Assembly (NCBI GenBank): GCA_000934385.1 | Contig: KN880536.1 | Coordinates: forward strand, 16,930 to 80,929 | Origin: Cylindrobasidium torrendii FP15055 ss-10 | Lineage: Eukaryota > Basidiomycota > Agaricomycetes > Agaricales > Physalacriaceae | DNA length: 64,000 nucleotides | Direction: 5' to 3' | Shown: piece by piece, positions 33,779 to 44,841 of the stretch | Layout of the letters: each line of letters starts with the position of its first letter | How positions within the stretch are numbered: position 1 is the stretch's first letter | The notes under the pieces: model-generated | Database searches by the model: none | What the model was told of the DNA's origin: nothing | The model's input: the letters and a program-made list of their open reading frames with translations, nothing else | Position numbers and translations under genes: made by a program

Positions 33779-36700
33779 CTCGACGGCGGAAGGATTGGCG
33801 CGCAGGGGCAGCTGGCTAACGAACAGCTGTTCTTCCTATCGTATATAAGGCTAGCCACCAAAGCGGGAAACAATCCGCTTCGTGCGGATATGAGAGAGGT
33901 TGATACCAGGGATGATGGCAGTCGGCGAAAAACCGAGAGCCCCCCGGCAATGTCCTGTGAAGCCGAGCTAGCGAAACAAGGTGCGCGTGGAAGGACAAAG
34001 TCAATTGAGATTCTTGATGGCCGGCGTCGGCGTCGAGATGAAAAGTTGATGCGGGCCAATCCAGGGGCGAACAACATCCTTAGGTCATCGCGGCGAGCCG
34101 CCGGTACCTTTACCTTATCGGTGCCGAGTGTTGTGGGGAACGATAAGATAAAAACTCATTTGGTGTCAACTACAAATACTGTTGCATTTCTACTTCAACT
34201 TGTATCAGGAATTTCACATCTGAGGACTGGGTCTCTCCAGAGATGGTTGAACAATTCGCAAGCCTCAGGAACACATAGTGGATGCTGGGTAACACAGAAT
34301 CCCCGGTAGAACTCGTGGACCCACGCTATATCTCCCGTTGAGGCTGCGCCAATCAACCACCACTACAGAACACGGTCGTCGGTCATTGGCATGAAACCGG
34401 AACGCAATGGTGAAGTCACATACTTACGGTCTACTCAGGCTATCGTAGAATCCAGCTACGCTATGTTAGGCTATGGTAGACTTTGGTCAGACTTATTATA
34501 GCTTTCGGCCTGCCTTGGAATCAGCTTGGAATCAAGCCATTCCGTAACGGAATTCAAGATCCCAGTGAGAATGAAGGCGCGCAGCAATTCAACCGTTTTC
34601 AACGTACACAGTCTCAATGCAATCACCTGGCCCACGTATCCTCGTATAGTGGAAATGCTCGGAAAGCGAGTCTATGGGAAACAATCAATCGCCCTCAACA
34701 AGCCCTCAAAGTACTCAATACATAAAAAAATTCGAATGGGACTCAATGTCCCCGAGTATACATAAGAGCAATCGATTTCCCCACATACCGAAGCAACGCC
34801 CTCGACGGAAGGCTCGGCTACTTATGTAGTGCTTTTGAATTCCGGCCATATTTCTCTTCTCTAGTGCTTTGAGAACTTGGATTGCCGGCCGCAGATTCTG
34901 TACCTACATTTCGTGTGGTGACACTGAGCACGATGGATGCGACCAATGTCTCTTCACACTTCGTAGTGGCCTTTTCATTTCGACTTCAATGAGCGGTTCC
35001 AGATATCGAGGGGTCAAATCTGGAGAGCCTGTGAACGCCCGCAGCTACTACAGTAGTAAGAAAATAACAGTCAGCTACTGTGGACCGCAAAACGCCGGTA
35101 TGGATCGGACGCTGCGATTCAAGGCGCAAAGGTCCTCTTCCAACTTACACAGGACATTTATCTCCCTGGGGAAAACCCATTGAGTCGACAGAATCCCGGA
35201 TCAATCCTAGCAGGTAATGAGAGAACGATTATCAAGTAGTAGCACGCGCTATCAAGTGGAGTGTGTGAGAACTTGCCAAGCGTCGGATCTGTGGTTCAAT
35301 AATGCTCTTTGGACCAGGTTGGTGTCGGTTTACGATTCAGCTTTCTCCGATTTATTAATTTCTGCCTTGGAACAGAGCCTACGACATGTGGATTGCTTTG
35401 TACATGGAATACATCAATCTCTTACTGACTCTCGGAAAATATGACATATATTACACAATGGTGTCGGGCGTGAGACAATGGTATTAAGAGGGTCGTATCT
35501 AGTACCTCCACCCTTTATAACCCGTCTGCGCTTACGCAGAATTGCTTCTTACTTGCATACCTTCGTCTCTGTTGTGTCGATGTCACCATTCTTTGGGCTA
35601 TAAGTGACGTTGCAGCGCTCTGCCTGGGACTCTTTGAGTCTCATTATAGCCTCTTCAAATGCGGCGACTGGGGCCTGTTAACGGACCGATCCAAATCAGA
35701 AACCACACGGAAGCCTGGAGGACACAAAGTTCGGATTTTACGCACTCAAAGATCACTCTTCTCGTCCTTCGTTTCTGACCGTAGTAGGGGTGGCTTTATT
35801 AAAGCGAGTGCCTCAGAAAACCGCAACAGGTTTCTCGAAATGTTACGGATTATGTACTACTACCTTGTCCGGCGTAAGTCCTTGGTTGCATGATATACTG
35901 TGACACCCTTCGTTATTGAACTTGCGTGCTGTGTGATTGATGATCCTGCTCGTTTGTCAGCGATCGGAAAGGCCCCATTGTACTGGTTAAGTACGTACCT
36001 CTTTTCAGAGGCTGCGGAGCGTACCTAATTCGACCGTCTTAACTTGACCACTTGGAAGCTCATTGTTCGATGAAAACAACAATGACCCTCCTTGACTTTC
36101 TGTGATCAATAGGCTACCCTGGGATCCAAAATAATGGGGCTTCCGTCTCTATCTACGTTCTTCGTTATATCCTTTCTCTCGGTATGTGGTATATCAAGAA
36201 AGCCGTTAATTCTCTGCCAAATTTCATGGTATAGTTGCGGACAAGTTCACCCTAGTCTGAGCTTCAGGTAGTGCAGAACTCCACATGATTGCGCATTGGA
36301 TGAGTTGATTTTCATACAGCCAACCGAGCGAGAGCTTCAGGCATGACTTCGCGACCGTTTGACGCAAGTTAGAACGTCTTTCTGCCTATCGGTGCACGTA
36401 CTATCAGGCCTCAGGCTTTACATTTCACCTTAGCGTACAGTAACGGCCCGCGATGTGCTGTCATTGCTGTTATATGAAGCGTTCAAACGTTCAAATACCA
36501 TCACAGATAGCCACAGTATGAAAAGGCTGAAGTTGTTCAGTGTTCTCTTGGAGTTGTCGTTCCAGCAGGCGTGCAAAGATATTCCAAGTCATCCAAGTTC
36601 CTGCATATCATGTTCAAGTTCCTGTGTGTTACGTAATGCTACGGACCTTGGATACCGGAGTTTCACTTCAATTTGATTCAGACGCCCATTCGGCGCCCAC

Positions 36701-36967
36701 TTGCCAGCACTGACAGCTGCATACATATATGTAGTGTGTCCACTCTTGCTTATGTATACGAGCTGTACGACTCACTTCTTCGCATACTCCGTCCACAAAA
36801 TTTGCAGCCGTGTACTACTTATACCTTGAATCTTCCAATAATTCCAACTAATTCTAGACCTAGTCACCTAGCTCTCCTCGATGTTTATCTTTTGATGATC
36901 GGAGCGAGCGTCATTGCCGGCCCTAAGCGCGGCGTGGTTCTTTCCTCCTACCAACTACAGCACCGCC
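33779..36967. other. Gene-poor 3.2 kb gap
   Basis: No frame with a domain or coherent splicing was found on either strand. Only two items stand out: an orphan copy of the C2H2 promoter motif at 35955-35966, and the GtaA 5' flank at about 36875-36967. The rest may be promoter DNA or decayed sequence. Confidence 0.5.
35940..36010 (-). repeat. Orphan copy of a C2H2 upstream block
   Basis: The plus strand reads TTTGTCAGCGATCGGAAAGG, then CCCCATTGTA and AAGTACGTACCT. The region upstream of C2H2-C at 30775-30815 reads TTTGTCAGCGATCGGCC, CCCCATTGTA and AAGTAATACCT. No zinc-finger coding sequence follows here, so this looks like a remnant of a further copy. Confidence 0.55.
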
Positions 36968-39900
36968 ATGCGCGCGCTGTCTTGGGCCGTCGCGCTCCTT
37001 CCTGTCTTTTCGCTCGCGCAAATATGGCCTGCCACTGTCCCTCTAGCTGTCCGGAACCCGTACTTCAACGCGCATATGAACTTGGCAGGCAGCACACATA
37101 ACGACTGGCCACAGTTTTGGAATCTCAATCACGTATGTGCAACCCCATAGGAATTATGTTGGCCATCGCGGGCTTAATACTTTTTCTGCCTGCTTTGTAG
37201 ATTGTGGCATGGGACTTGTGGGTCATGGTTGATGGGAAGAACATGCAGCTGTTCGGCGGAGCTGGAGTGCGAACGAATCTGACCAATATCGAAATTACGC
37301 CGACGAGGAGCATCTTGACTATCCAGGCGGGTCCGGTAGACGCGACAGTGACATTCCTTAACCCCATTGTGGTGCGTGCTATGTACATCCCTTCCCTTAG
37401 ACGAGTTGACTGACAGTGGGTTTAGCCGGGCGACCTGGTAGCGCAATCCCTGCCATTCACCTACATGTACTGCGACATCACCGTCACCGACGGTAAAGAC
37501 CACTCCATCCAACTGTACACCGATGTCACCGGAGGTGAGCAAACCGAATGCTAGAAATGCTTCCATGGGTGCTGAGCTTATTCGAACAGAGTGGTTATCC
37601 AACGATGTTGCACAAGGGATCAAATGGGATACATTCAAGTCGGCTTCTATCATCTACCACACGGTTTCGCTTCAAAAACCCGAGGCGCTGACCGAGGATG
37701 TGGATATGGCGCTGGATGCGTCCTTGTACTATGCTTTCCGCGCGGTATGTACCTGCAACAGGCGCATCTGTGATTTTGCTGACGGTGCGCAGGGCGATGG
37801 TGTAGCATACAGAACGGGTGACGCGGCCGTCAGCCGTCCCCAGTGGGTAAACACAACCACATTGAACGGCGACGAAGACAAGAACTATCGAAACATCAAC
37901 GAGTGCGTGCTTCTGATTTCCCTGCACTCCCGCGCCTGACCGCTTCCCCAGCGCTTGGCCGTGCTTCGCGTTCTCGAGGGACTATGGGACGCTTTCGGAT
38001 AAAACGGAGACTGCGGTGTGGGCTCTTGGGCTGGCTAGGGACCCGAATGTTGCATTTGGGACGACAAAGAGGCATCCGTTCTACCTATCGCAGTACAAGG
38101 ATGCGCCTGATGCGGTGCGTCTGACTTCGTGATACCCGCCCTCACCCACTCACTCACTCATCCATCTCCCTTCCCCACAGCTGACACAGTTCCTTGCGAA
38201 CTTTGAGAATGCCCAATCGGCAGCAGTGGCGTTCGACACATCCTTCACGGATTCGGCGAAAAAAGTGTCGGACGAGTATGCCCAGCTTGTGAGCATCGGT
38301 GCGCTGCAGGCGCTGGGAACGATGGAGTGGACTGTGTCGCAGAGTAGCGACGGGAGCTGGAACATCTCTGATTCTATGGCGTTCATGAAGGATATTGGTG
38401 TCTCAACGTGCGCTCCTCCTCCTTCCCCCCTTCGAGACGACCGACCACTCGCTGACGATGTGTGGTACCTGTTAGCCGCGTAAACCCTGTAGACGCGATG
38501 TCGGCAACCTTCCCGATGCTGCTGAGCATCAACGCCACCTGGGCGGGATACCTGCTACAGCCGCTCTTGTACTCGGCGAAGCACGACGGTAGTGATCTGA
38601 AGTATGCGATGTACGACCTTGGTATGTGGTTTGCTCCGCCCACTTCGCATTTGCGTTGTTGCCCCTGGCTGATGTGATGTGATGTGTAGGTGATGATTAT
38701 CCTACGGCGTCCGTGCAGCTCACACCACCCACGGATACTTCCATTGAGAGTATGGTTGCTCACTTTGCCTTGCCGTTCGGTTTTGGCTGACCCTTGTGGT
38801 GTTGCGTTTGTAGGTACGGGGGATATGCTGATCATGACTTGGGCGCAGGCGACTGCCTCTGGGGATGCGACATACATCAAGAGCTATGTACGCACTCTAC
38901 CTCCGTGCTTGTGGTTTCGTGCACTGACGCAGGAGTTCAAAAGTACAGCGTGCTGAAGAAGTGGGCGGACTACTTGATCAGCCAGGGGACGTCTGTTAGC
39001 GGGATGTAAGCACATCGTCTTGAACTCGGACTGGTTGCTGACTTTTGGTCGTTGTAGGGTGGATGGAGACAACGTGAGCAATGCGAATCTTGCGTTGAAG
39101 GGTGTCTTGGGTGTCAAGTGCATGGCTGCTATCGCCAAGGCTGTTGGCCAGGACGCTGACGACTCGGTGTATTCGGTACGTCTTCGGCTTTGATTGATAC
39201 TCACAGGCACGGCGAGAGGGGGCTTATGATCTTCAGGCGAATGCCACGACGTTGTATAACTCATGGAAAGAGAACGCGTTCAAGGATGATCATGTGGTTT
39301 CGGATTATTCGTCGTCCTCGTCGTGGGGGTTGATTTACGCGTTGTTCTATGACCGGTTCCTTGGGTTGGGGGTGGTGGAGGATGAGGTGTATAGTGCGCA
39401 AGATACGTTTTATGCGTCGCAGCTTGCGAATGCGAATAAGTTTGGGGTTGCGTATGATACGTCGGTGACTATGGCTAGTGCTCGTGCGTTCATTCCTTTA
39501 TTCTCGAGGTATGTACTAGTGGGCTGATGCGTTTTTTGTTTAGCGTGGAGTATGCTTACTGCAGCGGCTACGACCGACACGAGTGTCCGTGACAAGCTAG
39601 TGTCGCAAGTCTACGCGCGGATGTCGACCAATGCGTCTGCTGGTGTCTTCCCTTCGGTATACGATCCTTCCAAGGGGGATACAAAATCCGGTGCAGCTGG
39701 GTGCGTTCTTCCTTTTCACATCTCTACTTCCAGTGTTTCTTACACAAGATATGGCAACAGGGCGGGTATTGGCGCAATGTGGTCTCTCCTCTCCCTGGAC
39801 ATTGACTTGAAGACGCCGAGCGGTGGTGGAGCGCTGGATGGGTCTACAGCGACGACGGACGACCAAACGCTAGACAAGGATTCCGGATCGAGTGCGGGAC

Positions 39901-40601
39901 CCATTGCTGGCGGTGTCGTCGGCGGGCTCGCGCTCCTCGGTATACTCGGTGCAGCGTTCTTCTTCTGGAGGCGGAGGAAGCAGGGGAACCAACCTGTGTA
40001 TGAAGCGCGTCCGGCGCGGGAGATGACGCCGCAGGGGAGTGGGACGCCGCTGTTGCCTATGAGTTTGAGTTCGTCGGGGCAGAGGAACCAGCCGGTGGTG
40101 TCGCCGTACCATGTTGAGCCGTTCACGATGGAGGCGGCGACGACGGGAGGGAGGTGGTCGCAGGATGGAGGTGACCGTGCGTCGGGGATGAGTCCGTCGA
40201 GTGGGACGAGCCCAAAGACGACGATGACGAGTCCGTGGTCTGCCGTAGGCGGGGGCTCGTCGCACTCTGGACCGCGCTCGGACGCATCGAGTTCGTCTGG
40301 GAGGAACACGAATAGTCAAGGGGAGCCTGCCGCGCTGCATGCGGAAGTTGAGAATTTGAGGCGGGAGATGGAGGTGATGAGGGCGCAGGTGCAGTATTCG
40401 CAGCAGGATATGCCACCGCCGTCGTATGATATGGAGAGGGAGAGGACGGAGAGTGGGTTGAGTGCGCCGGGCGGGATGAGTTCGGCTGTGAACATGGGTG
40501 CGGGGACGTCAGGGCAGAGTGGGAGAAGACAGTTGCCACCGCCTCCTCCGCCTGCGGGAGCTGCTTCGCCGTATCTACCTGAAAAGACGGGGAATTGGTA
40601 G
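36968..40601 (+). CDS. GtaA-like glutaminase (DUF4965/DUF5127/DUF1793), copy 2
   Basis: Fifteen exons, all phases closing: 36968-37132, 37201-37371, 37426-37534, 37590-37744, 37793-37902, 37952-38114, 38181-38407, 38476-38621, 38690-38749, 38814-38887, 38944-39005, 39058-39175, 39237-39483, 39544-39700 and 39761-40601; 934 residues. Signal peptide SWAVALLPVFSLAQ, then the GtaA blocks NLAGSTHNDWPQFW, LTNIEITPTRSILTIQAG, SATFPMLLSINATWAGYLLQ, STGDMLIMTWAQA, NLALKGVLGVKCMAAIAKA and SWGLIYALFYDRFLGLGVV. A C-terminal helix (GVVGGLALLGILGAAFFF) with a WRRRK stop precedes a Ser/Gly/Pro-rich tail and the coiled coil HAEVENLRREMEVMRAQ. It is an intact inverted duplicate of the gene at 20.6-24.1 kb. 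Probably an extracellular amidase held at the cell surface; activity is inferred from the family. Confidence 0.9.
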
Positions 40602-40836
40602 TCAGTTTCTCCTTCCAGCCATATGCCGCTGCGTATCCGGACGGTTTTCTGTATCTCGTATATCTACATACATAACAGCCATTTATACCTTTCTTTTGTC
40701 CATGTTACTTATTTACATTGCTTTATTTAAATTTTGGGAGAAAGGGTTGCTTATGTATGTGCGGGAAAGTGGATATCTTCAATCGCTCAGTCACTTCGTC
40801 TCTCAAACAATAGATACAAAAGTCGAGGAGGCTCAT
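40602..40836 (+). repeat. GtaA 3' flank repeat, arm 2
   Basis: Collinear with the minus strand of 20633-20393. It ends at GAGGAGGCTCAT (40825-40836), exactly where sequence homologous to C2H2-B exon 3 begins. Confidence 0.75.
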
Positions 40837-41220
40837 AGGGCCGCATTCATACAAATACAAAAACATGCGATGTACTTTGGAAAGATCATCGCGCCTCCCA
40901 TCCGCCAGGCAACGGATGAGGAGAAAATGTCATGGGTGGTGGGTTTCGCTTTTCCCGGGTGTCCATTTCGCTATGCTCTCTAGGTCTTGAAGACAAATAT
41001 TTTTTCTTGAGGAAAGATGATGTTATTCGTGCGTACGTTTAATGAGGTACGAGTAACTGTTGAAGGCAAATCACTCAAGTGGCTGGGAGGATGAATGGCC
41101 CGGCAGAAAGAAAAGATGGCCTTGGCGCCTCGGAAGAAGACGGAGGTGGCAGAGGATGCCTCTGATGGCCTTCAAGTGTTGTTTATAGAGGAAGGTCTTC
41201 GAATCAGAATCTTCACAGAG
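40837..41220 (+). pseudogene. Truncated C2H2-B-like pseudogene
   Basis: The frame RAAFIQIQKHAMYFGKI...APPIRQATDEEK matches the third exon of C2H2-B, beginning in mid-exon. The intron after SWV is retained at 40939-40983 and ends CTCTCTAG as in B, so this is a DNA duplicate, not a retrocopy. Downstream, GGCAAATCACTCAAG and a degraded version of the lysine-rich exon (ASDGLQVLF for SDSLQALF) are recognisable until about 41220, with stops and shifts. Both fingers 1 and 2, the start codon and the whole C-terminal half are missing. Confidence 0.85.
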
Positions 41221-41485
41221 GGACTGAGTCCACTACCACTCACTGTGTTGTCACTCTTGGTTTTTGGGCGAAGCGGACGATGCACCCGCGCCTCCGGCTC
41301 AATTAAGAACTTTGAACATTTTAGATGACCAGTACTATACTCTCCCTAATGTATAGGCCCAAATCGAGTGTCAACATGCACGCGCCGCCACAGCTCAACT
41401 TGGGTATAAAGGGAAATTCTTACTTACTTCGGTCCGTGATCTGTAGGTTGAAATCACCGAGAAGCCCGACGGGAGCCCCCCTGGG

Positions 41486-41595
41486 GGGGCATGATCCGTT
41501 TGCGGATGCGAACGCGAGGAAAATGAGTGTGCGGAGCGAATATGTAGACAGATGGACTTTTACAGATGGATTTTTTAGCGTAGGACTTACTGTAA
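41486..41595 (+). pseudogene. 3' fragment of the four-helix membrane protein gene (first)
   Basis: Codes GGHDPFADANARK followed by GTGTGCG, AGACAGATGGACTTTT and TTTAGCGTAGGACT, the very 3' end and flank of the gene at 25.5 kb. Only about 15 codons remain. A short palindrome CCCCCCTGGGGGGG sits at its left edge. Confidence 0.75.
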
Positions 41596-41819
41596 CGTTT
41601 TTTTTTTTGTGAAGACCCCGTCTACTTACGAGATATCTTGGATCTGTCAATGTGGAACCGTTTTCACTGACTGGGCCGCTGCGCCCCGTCTGCCCCAGTG
41701 CGCTATTTGGATTTGGGCTCTTGAATTTGAGGTCCATCTATCTTTGTCGGACCTCCACGGTGGACTCACACGGAAACTAGTCCTTCCTCAAAGATAGGAT
41801 CACCAACACTCTGGCAGTG

Positions 41820-42310
41820 GTCACTTGTTAGTATCATCACGCGCTGGTATGGGTCACGACAAAGGCTCAATCGATGGGGCTTGGGAATCGACCCATCCTC
41901 TCATCGGGCATCTCAACGCGCCCAGCTAGGACACAAACAATCGCCGTGAATGAACCTATGCAGCAAGAACACGTCGTTGCAGATATGAGCTGGTGAATAC
42001 ACGACATTGGAGGACCGCAGAACAGAAGAGCACACGCCCATCGAAATACACAAGGTGAGGGAATATACACAAGGTTTAGGGAACCCGGTTTAGGGGATAA
42101 TACACAAGTGTATACCGGAAGACTGACTACTTTGGCTTGGGAGTGGCACCCCAGCTACACAAACACTTATTGCGTCGTACTACTACGTGGGATTCTGGTC
42201 GCTGGGTGTGATGGCGATGTCGACTGCAGACAGAGCATGAACCGGGATAATACGCACCGAATCCGCTTTGCTCGCAAATTGAAATGAATCTTCCCGAACC
42301 ACACTCAAAA
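41820..42310 (+). repeat. Diverged copy of the SET1 3' flank
   Basis: Matches 44265-44750 in order: CGCGCTGGT, CCTATCCTCTCA/CCCATCCTCTCA, CAGCTAGGAC, TTGCAGATATG, CAGAACAGAAGAG, CACTTTGGCTT/TACTTTGGCTT, GATTCTGGTCGC/GATTCTTGTCGC and TTGCTCGCAAATTG/TTGTTCGCAAACTG. Both copies follow a membrane-protein fragment. Confidence 0.6.
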
Positions 42311-42448
42311 CCGACACACGCAGAACAAGCACGCAGGACACGCAACGCAGAGCTTCAAAGGGTTGGGGTTGGGAGCTCATATCTATGCTCTAGTGAAAAT
42401 ATGTACTGAGAAATGCGACTCCATTCAACAACGCGGGAAGAAAATACA

Positions 42449-43755
42449 TCAGACGGTGAGGGCATGCAGGCGCAGACCGAGATATGAGAGGCTCCCGTCG
42501 TCAATGACCCTGCCAGGCTTTCGCAGGTCATCTCGCCAATTTTCATACATCTCAGAAGCGCCACATGCATGAAGAACTTTAGAAAATGCAGCGTGAATCT
42601 TGAGTAGCTCTGGGGCAGGCGGTGGAATGCGCCGGCCCATGTGCATTTCGGTATCGGAGAACCTAACTTGAATGGGGCCGCCGCCCCGCACTAGCGGGCG
42701 GTTAGAGAGCAGATGCTTCCAGACATGAACACTGTAGGTGTTCGCAAGAGGCGCTGAACCGGGGCCGGCGGAAAGCACCTATGCACAAGGTATGAGACCG
42801 AAGTTCGAACTAGCCTCCTCCATCAACGCACCGGTTCAAACCACAACTTAAACTTCCCAAAGCCTTCGTGCTCGTGGGCGGTTAGCAAGATACCGTTTTC
42901 CGGACACGTTATTTTCCCGCCGGTGTAGTCCTCAGGATTAATCCTAGTCCATGACTTCAACATGTCCCACGTCTGCCCAATGTTCATCTAACACGCATTG
43001 AGTGAAGGGCCGGCGCATAAAATCGCACTCACAAGCGGCGTTTTCTCGCTGTTCAAGGAAAGCGGAATGATATGCGAGGCTTGAAGCCTCGCATAGGAAA
43101 CGTTTTCAGTTACATCCTCTGGGGGAATCGGAGCATCGAACGTCACGTATCGTGTCACAATGCATCGGTAGTTTTCGCGTATCATCAGCTGCACGCCTGT
43201 ATCAATTATGTGGATGCTTAGAACATGTTGCGCGCACCTGAGCTGCGAATTCCTTCTGCTCCGCGCGGTCCGCATTTTCCACGACCACATGTGTTTGATC
43301 AACAGTGGGTGTGAGGCTCGATGTCACGCTGCTTGAGTGAACAATGTTCTCGAATCCCACGGCCTGCACTACACGCTGGTTGGTCCAGAAACGATCAAAT
43401 CCGCGTTAGACGTACTAGGCATAATGAGGTTCTGCCATAGAGCAAGAGCAGCGTTCTGGACACGGCCTTCTTCTTTGCTATGATGAGCGGTGTGGATAGC
43501 CCCAGCGAGCCAGCGCTTCCCTTGATCCGCTGGGGCGTTGTCGAGCATGCTCTCTAGCATGAGTCTCAGGTCGATTGTGGCACCGCCGGATGAAGGCTGG
43601 TTGCTAAAATCTGTTCGTCCAATAATGCTTTTTGCGTCCTTGATGAGAATCGCAAGGTCCCAGGAGTCGAAAGTGTTGTTCACGACGTCATCGGAGTTCA
43701 CGGTCAGGGTAGAATCGACAGAGTCGCTCTGGCGGTGACTACTACTAAGCGACAT
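42449..43755 (-). CDS. HNH-nuclease-domain protein of the mushroom type
   Basis: Five exons on the minus strand: 43755-43416, 43368-43238, 43188-43033, 42987-42832 and 42778-42449, coding 370 residues. The HNH core is visible as LMIRENYRCIVTRY, then ASHIIPLSLN, WDMLKSW, PENGILLTAHEHEGFGKFKL. Agaricomycetes carry many proteins with this arrangement; most are of unknown role. The N-terminal 120 residues are helical and acidic without a recognised domain, and the C-terminal part ends in a conserved LRLHALTV-like helix. Whether it cuts nucleic acid is not shown; the HII and N...H pattern of the active site is present. It is intact although pseudogene fragments of two other genes flank it. Confidence 0.8.
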
Positions 43756-43915
43756 GGTGGTTGTGATGCAAGGCTCAAGCAGGCTATGCTACGCTTACAT
43801 CATCCCATCACGGACGTTGCCGAGATCGCCTCTTTAAGTAGGTCACCGTCGCTCGCGACTCTCCCTCCTTATTAAGGAGGGAATCACCCTCAGTCTCGCC
43901 GGCTTTTTCCATCGT
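43756..43915. other. Short spacer, HNH promoter
   Basis: Contains a small inverted repeat, CTCCCTCCTTATTAAGGAGGGA, in two halves around TTATTAA near 43860-43880. No gene. Confidence 0.4.
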
Positions 43916-44265
43916 TGGTGCCTTCTCATACTACCTACCAGCTCCTCGAACCCAATGCGTCGCACATGACCACGGCGAACGCGCCCCCGCAGCACTACAA
44001 CCCGCCGTACAGCGCCGCGTCTGTCCCGAACCTGCCTTACATGTACAATAATAACAATGGGTCGTGGGCTCAGACGCCTCCCCCGCCTCTGAATCAGGGA
44101 TGGGCTGCACCGCAAGGTCCGCCACCGAACGGGCACGAGGATAACGACTCCAAGCCCCCAGGGTACACCGGAGGAGGGTTTGGGTATGGTGCGGGGCGCA
44201 TGATCCGTTTGCGGATGCGAATGCAAGGAAGTGAGTGTGCGAATATGTAGACAGATGGACTTTTC
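43916..44265 (+). pseudogene. 3' fragment of the four-helix membrane protein gene (second)
   Basis: Matches the last ~110 codons of the gene at 25.5 kb: QLLEPNASHM, NAPPQHYNPPY, SVPNLPY, QGWAAPQGPPPN and SKPPGYTGGGFGYG. After GYGA a deletion shifts the frame, so the terminal HDPFADANARK is present in DNA but out of frame. All four membrane helices are missing. The 3' flank with AGACAGATGGACTTTT is kept. Confidence 0.8.
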
Positions 44266-44841
44266 GACAAGTCACCGCGCTGGTGTGCACCACGACGAAA
44301 GCCTTCTCGGAGTCTTGAATGGAGCTTTAATTTGGAATACGACTCCTATCCTCTCAAGGCGCCAGCTAGGACGACAAAATCGTAAGCAAGGCAAACACGT
44401 CGAGTTGCAGATATGGGTGGCTGGTAAATACGTACACGACAGAACAGAACAGAAGAGAAACAAATTTAGAGGCTTCGTTTAGGGCACAACACACAACTTG
44501 GTTAAAGGAATTGAATGATGCACAAGTGCACTGGGGAGAACACTTTGGCTTCCTACATATAATGAGATTTTGGTATTCCCCCCCCCCCCCCATTTGTAGC
44601 GTAAGAAGGAATGAAACCCCCAGCCAGCTGAATAGGGTCGTAGTACGTGAGATTCTTGTCGCGCGATGTCGAGATATATAGTGCAGACAAGAGCTTGAAC
44701 TTCGCACCTCTTCTTCTTTTTGTTCGCAAACTGCAATAAATTCGCAGTTACTCCAAACGGATATATATGTACACGCAATGCAGGGGCACTTCAAGAAACA
44801 AGCACACAAATATTACATTACAATCATTCGTACAAATACCA
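44266..44841. other. SET1 3' flank
   Basis: Source or partner of the repeat at 41820-42310. Includes a run of about twelve C at 44580-44592. No gene. Confidence 0.5.

Noticed and set aside
40837..41220. An intact fourth C2H2 gene
   Set aside because: No start codon, fingers 1 and 2 missing, and stops in the later exon.
44578..44592. Poly-C run as a structural element
   Set aside because: A plain mononucleotide run in a 3' flank; no partner G run suggests function.
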